A stretch of 56,253 nt of DNA from Candidatus Hydrogenedens sp. (GTDB lineage: Bacteria > Hydrogenedentota > Hydrogenedentia > Hydrogenedentales > Hydrogenedentaceae), in contig DAOSBX010000021.1 of NCBI GenBank assembly GCA_035361075.1, positions 1-56,253 of the forward strand, written 5' to 3'. Under the pieces are notes generated by a model. It was not told the origin of the DNA. It searched no databases and was given only the letters and a program-made list of their open reading frames with translations. Both the position numbers and the translations under genes were made by a program. How positions within the stretch are numbered: position 1 is the stretch's first letter; every line of letters starts with the position of its first letter. Of the stretch, positions 26,212 through 34,515 are shown one piece after another.

Positions 26212-26343
26212 AGTTAGTTCCTCATTGGTAAATTAATGATTTTTTATGCACAATTATAATAATATTTTATATAAATTTCTCCTATCCATAAACCGACAAC
26301 AAAACTTTTTTGTTTTCTATTCCTAAAAACTTTTTTGTTTCCG

Positions 26344-27489
26344 CTAATAATATTTGCATTTCCTTGCTTCATCTGCATAAGCACAAATGAGGTCAAGTGA
26401 AGCATTAAAAAAGTGATCTGATGGTGATAAAATATATCCTCCTCCTTCGCCTGCTTGCTCAAAACATTGTCTAACGGCCTTTCGTGTTTCTTCTTCTGTA
26501 GAATTAATAAAATAATGGAATTGGTCAAAACCACCTATCAAACACACCTTGTCCCCTACTCTTCGTTTAGCTTCCGCAAGATTAACATCACCACCCATTC
26601 GTGGCGGTGTTAATGTTTCAATTGCATCAGGCTTCATACTGACAATTAACTCCAGTATCGGCATCATACCTCCGCAGGTATGATAAACCACTTTTTGTCC
26701 TTGTTTGTGAGCCTCCTCGATTAGTATAGAATCATACGGGGCAACAAATTCTTCAAAAATTTTAGGTGAAATTATGGTGGATGAAGCATCTCCGCCACCT
26801 AATTCTAAAATATCATACTTGGCTCCTTTTAGTGATTTTATGGTTGTTATTTTTCTATCCTGAAGAATTTTTAAGGATTCGTGAACCCACATAGGGTCAT
26901 CATATACTTGTAAAATTAGGTTTTCTATACCAAACATGCACGCCAAATCTTGCCAACATCCTGGTTGTCCAAATATATCAAAACACGGCATAATTGTTCC
27001 CCGTACAAGTCCTCGTTCACCATAGGTTTCTGCTGATTGATTTATGTGCATGACATCATAGATAGGCTTTGTCATATATTGAAGCAGGTCAATATCTGAT
27101 TTTTTTTTAATGGGTCGTTCTAAAAGCCAAATGGTATACTCATTGAACTGCCGAACAGCACTTAATTTACCTTTAGGAGTTTGTATTGTTACTTTTTCTG
27201 TTGGATATGTCCCATTCCATGATAGGACTTCAACGTCAATTCGCCACTGGTCTGATATGATAAATCGTTTTTTCTCATCCCAGTACTCATTGAGTTGTGG
27301 ATTAGGCTTTAAAGGCTCAAGCCACAATATCGGGTCTAAACCAAAATAATCAAAAAATGGCTGGACATCCATCCCATTAAGGTATGTATTCAAGAAATAA
27401 GGCATAACATGATGAGTTGTGACAGGCAATCGGTCTGGTTTTTGGAGTGATAATGCCGTTAAAAACCTGTTTTTAGCTGTCATCGTCAT
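26344..27489 (-). CDS. UroD-family protein, corrinoid methyltransferase-like
   Basis: The protein has the uroporphyrinogen decarboxylase fold seen in true UroD and in MtaA/CmuA-type methyltransferases. Its most informative blocks are ELGGGDASSTIISPKIFEEFVAPY, VVYHTCGGMMPILELIV and IGGFDQFHYF, which carry the His/Cys pattern used for zinc-thiolate methyl transfer in MtaA-type proteins. It lacks the clear N-terminal motifs of haem-pathway UroD, and no haem genes are close. Together with the Fe-S protein gene 31 bp upstream, it suggests a methyl-group or corrinoid role; this is inferred. An AAAAGG site precedes the ATG at 27489. Confidence 0.8.
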   Translation of the reverse strand: MTMTAKNRFLTALSLQKPDRLPVTTHHVMPYFLNTYLNGMDVQPFFDYFGLDPILWLEPLKPNPQLNEYWDEKKRFIISDQWRIDVEVLSWNGTYPTEKVTIQTPKGKLSAVRQFNEYTIWLLERPIKKKSDIDLLQYMTKPIYDVMHINQSAETYGERGLVRGTIMPCFDIFGQPGCWQDLACMFGIENLILQVYDDPMWVHESLKILQDRKITTIKSLKGAKYDILELGGGDASSTIISPKIFEEFVAPYDSILIEEAHKQGQKVVYHTCGGMMPILELIVSMKPDAIETLTPPRMGGDVNLAEAKRRVGDKVCLIGGFDQFHYFINSTEEETRKAVRQCFEQAGEGGGYILSPSDHFFNASLDLICAYADEARKCKYY

Positions 27490-27520
27490 AAATAGTACCT
27501 TTTGACTTCTAAGTTATAGA

Positions 27521-28807
27521 TTATTCTGAACGAAGGATTTTTATGGCTTGATTAAAGAAAATAGAGTTTAATGGTTTTATAGAATATAACGCTTTACCAG
27601 CAGATGTCTTTTCGAGTACAGATAAAATATAAGCGAATGCACGGTATGACAATTTCTCGGGATTTTCTAAAATGAGGTCTGATAAAACACCTCTTTCAAC
27701 TGCTCTTTGGACCATTCGTTCAAAAGCCGTTTCTGGAGGAAGAACGCGTTGTGGTCGGGGTTTCATATTTATTGCACCAGATTTACACACTGTTGAACAC
27801 ACTCCACATCCTAAACAAAGTGTATCATCTACATCAGCAGTGGATGGTTGATTATCTAACTCCTTTACCTTCTTTAGTTCAATAGCTTGAACTGGACATA
27901 CCGCTGTACATTTGCCACAACCTTTACATTTCTCTTTGTCAACTGACATAACCCAGTTAGAGGTTTTAATTGCATGTTTAATATTACATGTGCGGATAGC
28001 ATTAATCAAGGAACAACAACAAGAACAGCAATTGCATAAAAATGTAACTCCCTGCTGGACATTATCTCCAATCTGTACTAATTGATGTTTTTTACAGTTT
28101 TCAACAATGTTCATTGCATCCTTGGTGGTAATTTGTTTCGATATTTTCATTTGTATCATTGCATCCGCACCACCATTTATCGAGATGCAAGTTTCTAATG
28201 GGTTTGAACATGCCTTACCAAGATGCTGATTATTATGACGGCATGCACATAAGCCAACACTTACATTGGATGCGGTTTCAATTATCTTTGAAACTCGTTC
28301 CCAATCTAGAACTTCAGTAGATACCTCCTTTTCGTCAGGAAGTGACTCTTCTCTTACAAATGCACGAGCGAATGGATATTTTGTATCAAAGGAGGCGTAA
28401 ATAAAATTCTGGTTTTTCTTTATATATTGGTCAAATAACTCGGCTAATTGGGGAACCGGAAGGTTGTCTCGAATACGCATCATAATAAATTCGAATATGC
28501 CACCTAAAACAGGAGCAAGAGCAAAGAAACGTTCCTGCCCTTTCTTTACATCAACTACAAGTCCTCTTAATGCTAATTCTGAAAGTTTATCTTCTAAAGC
28601 CTGCGGTTCCATTTTAAGTTTTTTCGATAGTTTAGATAGTGGAGTAGGACATGTCGGGAGTTGACGTGCAAGATTGGCTTCTTCTGGCGTAAATAACATT
28701 TTCAGAATTTCAAGTAAAATAGGTGATTCTGGTGCAGTTGTTATAAAATGATCCATCTGCTTCTGTAATAATTGATATTCTCTCTGAGGATTTACAATGT
28801 GACCCAT
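27521..28807 (-). CDS. Fe-S protein with N-terminal winged-helix-like region and two ferredoxin clusters
   Basis: Residues about 30-100 look like a winged helix. A middle Cys-rich block follows: Cys187, 189, 200 and 207, then a CNCCSCCC cluster at 258-265. Two classical [4Fe-4S] ferredoxin motifs end the protein (Cys294-297-300-304 and Cys331-334-337-341), giving CxxCxxCxxxC twice. There is no signal peptide. Similar proteins are common in strict anaerobes, but I know no proven function. It precedes the UroD-like gene and likely shares its transcript, so an electron-transfer or activation role for that enzyme is plausible. GGAG lies ten bases before the ATG. Confidence 0.8.
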   Translation of the reverse strand: MGHIVNPQREYQLLQKQMDHFITTAPESPILLEILKMLFTPEEANLARQLPTCPTPLSKLSKKLKMEPQALEDKLSELALRGLVVDVKKGQERFFALAPVLGGIFEFIMMRIRDNLPVPQLAELFDQYIKKNQNFIYASFDTKYPFARAFVREESLPDEKEVSTEVLDWERVSKIIETASNVSVGLCACRHNNQHLGKACSNPLETCISINGGADAMIQMKISKQITTKDAMNIVENCKKHQLVQIGDNVQQGVTFLCNCCSCCCSLINAIRTCNIKHAIKTSNWVMSVDKEKCKGCGKCTAVCPVQAIELKKVKELDNQPSTADVDDTLCLGCGVCSTVCKSGAINMKPRPQRVLPPETAFERMVQRAVERGVLSDLILENPEKLSYRAFAYILSVLEKTSAGKALYSIKPLNSIFFNQAIKILRSE

Positions 28808-29030
28808 AATAACATCTCCAATATTGTTAAATATTTAGAATACCATTTTTTCTTTTATTTTTACCAAATAACAAACATACTTTTTCTTTTGTTAAAAATA
28901 AATAAATTAAACTGGAACAACATATCCCGTTTTAAGATTTCCACATGTATTTTTACCTGAAATAATGAGTCTGAAATTAACTTTTCCACAACTTATACAC
29001 AATAAATTTATCAATTAGGGTTATCGTGGC

Positions 29031-29050
29031 AAATAATTTGCAAATTATTT
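29031..29050. repeat. Perfect 20-bp palindrome
   Basis: AAATAATTTG is followed directly by its reverse complement CAAATTATTT. It lies between the two perfect DnaA-box-like sites, 224 bp upstream of the Fe-S gene start. It could be an operator or an AT-rich cruciform. Confidence 0.6.
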
Positions 29051-29061
29051 TGTATCAATTA

Positions 29062-29074
29062 GTTATGACATAAC
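29062..29074. promoter_or_regulatory. 13-bp inverted repeat, operator-like
   Basis: GTTATG-A-CATAAC is a perfect 6+1+6 inverted repeat a few bases beyond the 20-bp palindrome. Its symmetry fits a dimeric regulator; no regulator is known. Confidence 0.35.
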
Positions 29075-29331
29075 CTATATATTATGCCACTAAAAATGTA
29101 GGGGAAAATAGATGACAAATTTTAATTTTATACACATTCACATAAAATTAGTTTTTCTGTTTTTTGAGGTTGATTAAACAAAGTGATAAATACCCCCCAA
29201 ATAATGATGATTCCATAAATTATGACTCTTGATTAGGGACACTATATCCCTCTTATTTACTTCCTAAATAGGACTACCCTTCTGTAATTTATATAAAGTT
29301 TTTATGCTCCCCGACATTGTATAAACGTCTA

Positions 29332-30168
29332 TTATGGTGGAGTTACTGTAACAAAGGGACGGATTTTCTCAAAACGTTTAGGACCAATACCTGAAACAGA
29401 TGTAAGTTCGTCAATAGAATCGAAAGGTTTTGTTTGGCGATAGGAAATAATTGCATTAGCAAGGGCAGGACCGATTCCAGGTAATGTTTCTAATTCCTTT
29501 TGTGTAGCATGGTTAATATCAATTAAATTCGTCGTAGAATCTTTGGAATTACTCCCCGAATTTGATATGCTTCCCCCTGTATCTGGGTCTGCTCCATTTA
29601 TTTGTTCATTTTTAGTATTAGAAGGGAGTGATATATTAGTCGGTAAAGTATAAAAAGAAGGTTGAGAGGGGCCTTTTGCTTTAAGATTTTTTCCATCAAA
29701 CTCGATTTTTCGTTTTTCAGGAATGATAACTGTTGTCCCATCTATTAATGGTGCGGCGAGGTTTAGATATCGAGTTTCTGCATTAGGATTTATACCCCCT
29801 GCCATATCAATTAAAGTTTGTAATCTTGAATTTACTTCTAACCAGTACAATCCAGGCTTTTGTACAGCACCTTGGATTGCAACAGCAATCAAGGTTTCTT
29901 GTGGATGAGATTTATCCTGCGACTCTTGTTCCTGTTTTGTTTCCTCTATTTTTATTCCCGTATCAATACGTTGTGTAGGAATAGGAGCTATAGGGATAAC
30001 CTGAGTAGGTATTTCAATAGTCTGAGTTGCAGAGTTATTATTGCTTGTTTGTTTTTTATTTTCATTCCAATAGATAACCGCAGCGGAGGTAAGAGAAATT
30101 GCAATAATAACCGCTATGAGAGCGTATTTGCCGTAAAACCACTCTTTATCGCTGAGAACAACTCGCAA
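29332..30168 (-). CDS. comEA: ComEA-like DNA-uptake protein (SLBB + helix-hairpin-helix)
   Basis: ComEA binds double-stranded DNA in the periplasm and pulls it in during transformation. One N-terminal membrane segment (about 15-33) is followed by a low-complexity linker, then an SLBB domain (VAIQGAVQKPGLYWL...MAGGINPNAETRYLNLAAPL). An Asn/Ser/Gly-rich linker leads to a C-terminal double helix-hairpin-helix (INHATQKELETLPGIGPALANAI and ELTSVSGIGPKRFEKI). The start is a TTG at 30168 with AGGAAG upstream; no ATG fits without losing the anchor. The promoter at 30198-30237 overlaps the end of rho and has a palindromic operator resembling that of recA. Confidence 0.9.
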   Translation of the reverse strand: MRVVLSDKEWFYGKYALIAVIIAISLTSAAVIYWNENKKQTSNNNSATQTIEIPTQVIPIAPIPTQRIDTGIKIEETKQEQESQDKSHPQETLIAVAIQGAVQKPGLYWLEVNSRLQTLIDMAGGINPNAETRYLNLAAPLIDGTTVIIPEKRKIEFDGKNLKAKGPSQPSFYTLPTNISLPSNTKNEQINGADPDTGGSISNSGSNSKDSTTNLIDINHATQKELETLPGIGPALANAIISYRQTKPFDSIDELTSVSGIGPKRFEKIRPFVTVTPP

Positions 30169-30197
30169 ATTTACTTCCTGGCTTAGAAATCCTTCTT

Positions 30198-30237
30198 TTT
30201 ATAGAACAGTTTAATATAACTGTGAAGTTATTTTCAC
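30198..30237 (-). promoter_or_regulatory. comEA promoter with recA-like palindrome
   Basis: On the minus strand, TTCACA (30226-30221) and TATAAA (30203-30198) are separated by 17 bp, a near-ideal promoter. GTGAA-N6-TTCAC (30222-30237) overlaps the -35 and has the same arms as the recA palindrome (three internal differences). A second repeat, ACAGTT-N6-AACTGT (30206-30223), fills the spacer. The site runs into the rho stop codon, so it may also act as rho's 3' hairpin. Confidence 0.5.
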
Positions 30238-31715
30238 ATTTTTTGCATACTGTTCAGGAAATCGGCATTGTTCTTTGTCTTTTTGAGTTTTTCAATCAGG
30301 AGTTCTGTGGCTTCAACTGTATCTAATGGGCTCAGAACACGGAGTAATAACCAAATCTTTTCGAGGTCTTCTTTTGGAATTAACAACTCTTCTTTTCGTG
30401 TTCGAGAAAGCATAACATTAATTGCTGGGAATATTCGTTTCTCCATCAGACGTCGGTCAAGGTGAATTTCCATATTGCCAGTGCCTTTGAATTCTTCAAA
30501 GATTACATCATCCATACGACTTCCTGTGTCTATTAAGGCGGTAGAAAGAATGGTCAAGCTTCCACCTTCTTCAACTTTTCGTGCTGCACCGAAAAATCGC
30601 TTTGGTTTTTGCAAGGCATTGGCTTCAATACCTCCAGAAAGAACTTTTCCACTGGAAGGCACAAGCACATTATAAGCACGGGCAAGTCGTGTCATTGAGT
30701 CCAAGAGAATAACAACATCTTTTTTATGCTCAACCAACCGTTTCGCCTTGTTCAGTACCATTTCTGCCACTTGAACATGTCGGTCGGGTGGTTCATCAAA
30801 GGTAGAAGCTATCACCTCAGCAGCAACCGAACGACGCATATCAGTAACCTCTTCAGGTCGTTCATCAATAAGCAAAACAATAATAGTTACTTCAGGATGA
30901 TTTTTTGTTATGCTATTTGCAATTTTTTGCAGTAGCACTGTTTTTCCTGTGAATGGGGCGGCAACAATAAGTCCTCGTTGGCCTTTTCCGATAGGTGAAA
31001 TTAAATCCATAATTCGCATTGCAATTTCATCTTGAGTTGTTTCGAGCACAAAACGTTCATTAGGGTGTAAAGGTGTTAGACTATCAAAAAGTAATCGTTG
31101 ATGAGCCATTTCTGGCGGGTCTCCATTTACAGACTCCACCTTTAATAAGGCAAAATATCGTTCTCCCTCCTTTGGAGGCCGTACATGCCCGCGAATTGTA
31201 TCCCCTGTTCGCAAACCGAACTTACGTATTTGTGAAGGTGATACATAAATATCGTCAGGTCCTGGCAGATAAGATGCGTCTGGAGAACGAAGAAATCCGT
31301 AATTATCAGGAAGGATTTCAAGTGTCCCTTCACCAACTACAGACCCTGAATGTTCAAAACTCCTTTGCAAAATTTTAAAGATAAGGTCTTGTTTTTTAAG
31401 TGACCCAGGGTCCTCAATGGAAAGATTCGTTGCGATTTCACTCAATTGCTGGACAGACATTTTTTTAAGGTCCGCAATAGCAATTTCTGGACCGTCTGTC
31501 CGAATTTCATCAAACTCTTCCTCCGCAATATCGAGAACTGGTGGTTTTTTAGGTTGATTCTGGTGATTAGTGCGGTTGTTTCGATTGTTCCGATTACTAC
31601 GATTTTGGCTTTGATGAGAACTTGAACGATGCGAATAAGTTTTCTTGTTTCCCATAGACCTATACTTCCATTGATTTTGTTGTTTGTTGTTTACAGTGGA
31701 ATGATGTTCATTCAT
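30234..31715 (-). CDS. rho: Transcription termination factor Rho, with N-terminal disordered extension and altered P-loop
   Basis: Rho is a hexameric RNA helicase that ends transcription. Residues 1-60 are rich in Asn, Ser, Gln and Arg and look disordered. The Rho N-terminal helices, the cold-shock-like RNA-binding fold (EGTLEILPDNYGFLRSPDASYLP) and the RecA-like ATPase (LLIDERPEEVTDM, GSRMDDVIFEEFKGTGNMEIHLDR) follow. The Walker A reads AAPFTGKT (252-259), where E. coli has APPKAGKT. The Lys at the third position after the proline pair is replaced by Phe255, while the essential GKT is intact. At 493 residues it is longer than E. coli Rho mainly through its N-terminus. Confidence 0.95.
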   Translation of the reverse strand: MNEHHSTVNNKQQNQWKYRSMGNKKTYSHRSSSHQSQNRSNRNNRNNRTNHQNQPKKPPVLDIAEEEFDEIRTDGPEIAIADLKKMSVQQLSEIATNLSIEDPGSLKKQDLIFKILQRSFEHSGSVVGEGTLEILPDNYGFLRSPDASYLPGPDDIYVSPSQIRKFGLRTGDTIRGHVRPPKEGERYFALLKVESVNGDPPEMAHQRLLFDSLTPLHPNERFVLETTQDEIAMRIMDLISPIGKGQRGLIVAAPFTGKTVLLQKIANSITKNHPEVTIIVLLIDERPEEVTDMRRSVAAEVIASTFDEPPDRHVQVAEMVLNKAKRLVEHKKDVVILLDSMTRLARAYNVLVPSSGKVLSGGIEANALQKPKRFFGAARKVEEGGSLTILSTALIDTGSRMDDVIFEEFKGTGNMEIHLDRRLMEKRIFPAINVMLSRTRKEELLIPKEDLEKIWLLLRVLSPLDTVEATELLIEKLKKTKNNADFLNSMQKM

Positions 31716-31774
31716 AAATAAACCCTTAATTTTAAGGCGGAACTATTCCGCTCATATTTACTACTTTGTAATGA

Positions 31775-34495
31775 TTAATGAGCCTCAGCCCAATTATTAC
31801 CTAAACCTATATCAACTTTTAGAGGCACCCGCAGTGTTACTACTTTCTCCATAATTGATTTTACCTGATATGCAACATCTTTTGCTTGTTTTCTTGGTAC
31901 CTCAATCAATAATTCATCATGAACCTGTAATAATAATCGTGCACCTACATCCTGTAAAAAATGGTCAACTTCAATCATCGCCTTCTTAATTATATCAGCA
32001 GCACTACCTTGTACAGGAGTGTTTACTGCCATTCGTTCTGCAGATCTTCTTACGACCTGATTTGAACTATTCAAATCCGATATATACCTTCGCCGATTGA
32101 ACAACGTTGTTATATATCCTTGTTTTCGTGCTTCTTCAATAGTCTGGTCTAACCATTGTTTCACCTTTGAAAACCGTTTAAAGTATGATTCGATAAATTG
32201 ACTTGCTTCAGAAGTGCTAAATCCGACCGCTTTCGATAATCCGTATGGGGTCATACCATAGATAACACCAAAGTTTATGGCTTTAGCCTGACGTCGATGT
32301 TCATCTGTTACTTTATCAAATGGAATCTCAAATATCTGTGCAGCCGTTTCACGGTGAATGTCGCGGTCATTATAAAAAGCACTGCATAATGTTGGGTCTT
32401 CAGAAAGATGGGCTAATATTCTTAACTCAATCTGCGAATAATCAGCAGATATCAATGTCCAGTCTGGGCTGGACGCAATAAAACCTTCTCTTATTCTTTT
32501 ACCATAATCAGTACGTATTGGTATGTTTTGCAAATTGGGGTCGCTACTGGAAAGTCTTCCAGTGGCAACTACTGCCTGATTAAATGTTGTATGAATCTTA
32601 CCTGTATTGGGATTTACTAATTTTGGTAATGCTTCCACATACGTATTGAGCAATTTTTGCAATGTTCTGTATTCAATAATCAAAGCAGGCAGTGGATGTT
32701 GGCTTGCTAATTCCTCCAGAACTTCAATATCTGTAGAAGCCCCTGTTTTCGTTTTTCGCAAAGGTTTTAGCCCCAACTTATCAAAAAGGACAGATTGGAG
32801 TTGCTTTGGCGAGTTAATGTTAAATTGCATATCTGCCGTTTTATAAATTTCCTGTTCCAATAATTGTATGCGAGAACTTATCTCTTCCTTCAGTGCTTGG
32901 AATACGTTAAGGTCCATAGTGATTCCATTCTCTTCCATTCGGGCAAGCACCGAAATTAGAGGTACTTCTATTTCACGATATAATGTGTCTAATGATTGTT
33001 CTCTTAATTTTTCTTGAAGTATGGGATATAATAAATAGATAATCTCTGAGCGTTGAGCAGATTTGTTAATTTTTACATTTCGGTCATCATTTTCTTGCTG
33101 AGAAGAGTGCGAAGTATCTTCTTGTAACAGGCGATAATCACCTAAAAATCTACCTGCTAATGCCTCCAACGAATGGTTATTTACATTTGTATCGACAAGG
33201 TAGGAAGCTAACATAACATCCATTTCAATCCTTTGTAATTCAATATCATACTTATGAAGCAGTTGGATGGATTTCTTCAAATCAAACCCCAGTTTCTTTA
33301 AATTTTCATTTTGAAAAATAGACCTGATTGCCTTTTGATATTCGGCATAATGTAGGTCACTTTTTTCGTCTCTTAAATTTTTGAAGGGAATAAAATAATT
33401 ACGTTTTTCTTTGAGGGAAATTGCAATACCCACTACATCTGAATTAAGTATACCACCATTATGGGTAGCAAGGTCAAATGAAAAACAGTCCTCAGATTCG
33501 ATTTTATTTAAAAAATGTTCTAAATCATCTTTCTTATTTATAACAACAAATGGCTGTTTGTTTATTTCCATTTGTTTTTTGTGTTCTGATGAGGTTAGTT
33601 GTAGTTCACGAATTAAGGACAGAAAAGAAAGGTTGTGCAGTTCTTCACGTAGTATCTCTTCGTTGATAGGTTTACGTTTCAAATCCTTAATACTAAAACC
33701 TATTGGTGCATCTTTGCGAAGTGTTAATAATTTGCGGAAAGAAAACACATCCTCTTTATGGTCTTCTAATGATTTTTTAATTTTTCCTGAAATTTCGTCG
33801 AGATGTTTATAAAGATTTTCAAGTGAACAATATTTTTCCATTAGTTTTTTTGCAGTCTTATCACCGATGCCTGGGACACCTGGAACATTATCGGCAGAAT
33901 CTCCAATAAGCGCAAGTGCATCTGGCACATGTTGCGGGTCTGTTCCAAAACGTTCCCACACATCTTTTTCAGAATACCACTTTCCGTTCTCCCCTTTGTA
34001 CGGGTCATACATCTGAATGTCAGAACAAATCAACTGCATAATGTCTTTATCCCCAGAAACCAAAACGACCTCATAATTTTCGTTTTTAGCCTTTTCTGAT
34101 AGCGTAGCTAAAATATCATCCGCTTCATAACCCTCTATAAAAATATGTGGTATTTGTAAACTCTCAACAAGGTGAATTGCCATAGGAATTTGGATTGTTA
34201 ATTCTTTAGGTGGTTCAGGGCGGTTGGCTTTGTATTTTGCGTACATTTCCTCTCGAAACGTTTTTCCAGGAGCATCAAATACTGCGGAGACGTATTCAGG
34301 TTCATATTCACGCAATACTTTAAGTAGAGCACGTGCAAAGCCGTATACCGCATTAGTGGGTCTACCCTCTTTATCCTTTAATGGAGCTTGAATAGCATAA
34401 AATGAACGGAATATAAAACCCATACTATCAAAAAGGAATAGCCTTTTTCGCTCTGTATTTTCTTGTTGATAGGAAAATAAATCTCCCTGACTCAT
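31775..34495 (-). CDS. polA: DNA polymerase I, proofreading domain degenerate
   Basis: The 906-residue protein has three domains. The 5' nuclease is intact (LFLFDSMGFIFRSFYAIQ, GYEADDILA, GDSADNVPGVPGIGDKTAKKL). The polymerase is also intact: motif A ISADYSQIELRILAHLS, motif B RRQAKAINFGVIYGM with the Phe that disfavours dideoxynucleotides, and motif C LLLQVHDELLIEV. The 3'-5' exonuclease domain (about 320-490) keeps its fold, but Exo I reads FDLATHNG, so the second acidic residue is Ala. Exo II and Exo III also lack their Asp and Tyr/Asp. It should therefore repair and replace primers without proofreading, like the Taq and Bacillus enzymes. AAAGG precedes the ATG. Confidence 0.95.
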   Translation of the reverse strand: MSQGDLFSYQQENTERKRLFLFDSMGFIFRSFYAIQAPLKDKEGRPTNAVYGFARALLKVLREYEPEYVSAVFDAPGKTFREEMYAKYKANRPEPPKELTIQIPMAIHLVESLQIPHIFIEGYEADDILATLSEKAKNENYEVVLVSGDKDIMQLICSDIQMYDPYKGENGKWYSEKDVWERFGTDPQHVPDALALIGDSADNVPGVPGIGDKTAKKLMEKYCSLENLYKHLDEISGKIKKSLEDHKEDVFSFRKLLTLRKDAPIGFSIKDLKRKPINEEILREELHNLSFLSLIRELQLTSSEHKKQMEINKQPFVVINKKDDLEHFLNKIESEDCFSFDLATHNGGILNSDVVGIAISLKEKRNYFIPFKNLRDEKSDLHYAEYQKAIRSIFQNENLKKLGFDLKKSIQLLHKYDIELQRIEMDVMLASYLVDTNVNNHSLEALAGRFLGDYRLLQEDTSHSSQQENDDRNVKINKSAQRSEIIYLLYPILQEKLREQSLDTLYREIEVPLISVLARMEENGITMDLNVFQALKEEISSRIQLLEQEIYKTADMQFNINSPKQLQSVLFDKLGLKPLRKTKTGASTDIEVLEELASQHPLPALIIEYRTLQKLLNTYVEALPKLVNPNTGKIHTTFNQAVVATGRLSSSDPNLQNIPIRTDYGKRIREGFIASSPDWTLISADYSQIELRILAHLSEDPTLCSAFYNDRDIHRETAAQIFEIPFDKVTDEHRRQAKAINFGVIYGMTPYGLSKAVGFSTSEASQFIESYFKRFSKVKQWLDQTIEEARKQGYITTLFNRRRYISDLNSSNQVVRRSAERMAVNTPVQGSAADIIKKAMIEVDHFLQDVGARLLLQVHDELLIEVPRKQAKDVAYQVKSIMEKVVTLRVPLKVDIGLGNNWAEAH

Positions 34496-34515
34496 GAAAC
34501 ATAACCTTTATATAA

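Larger units (their letters stand above)
28808..29331. other. AT-rich 524-bp gene-free region with DnaA-box-like sites
   Basis: No convincing gene lies here. Four sites resemble the DnaA box TTATNCACA, all on the plus strand. Two are perfect: TTATACACA at 28993-29001 and 29128-29136. TTTTCCACA at 28982-28990 has one mismatch and begins 11 bp before the first perfect site. ATTTCCACA at 28937-28945 has two. A 20-bp palindrome (29031-29050) and a 13-bp one (29062-29074) lie between the perfect boxes. The region must also hold the promoter of the Fe-S/UroD pair. It could be an origin, a DnaA-titration site or a DnaA-regulated promoter. Confidence 0.5.

Noticed and set aside
28772..28960. 62-residue ORF in the 28.8-29.3 kb gap
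   Set aside because: Its first part is antisense to the Fe-S gene and it has low-complexity AT-driven sequence with no ribosome site.
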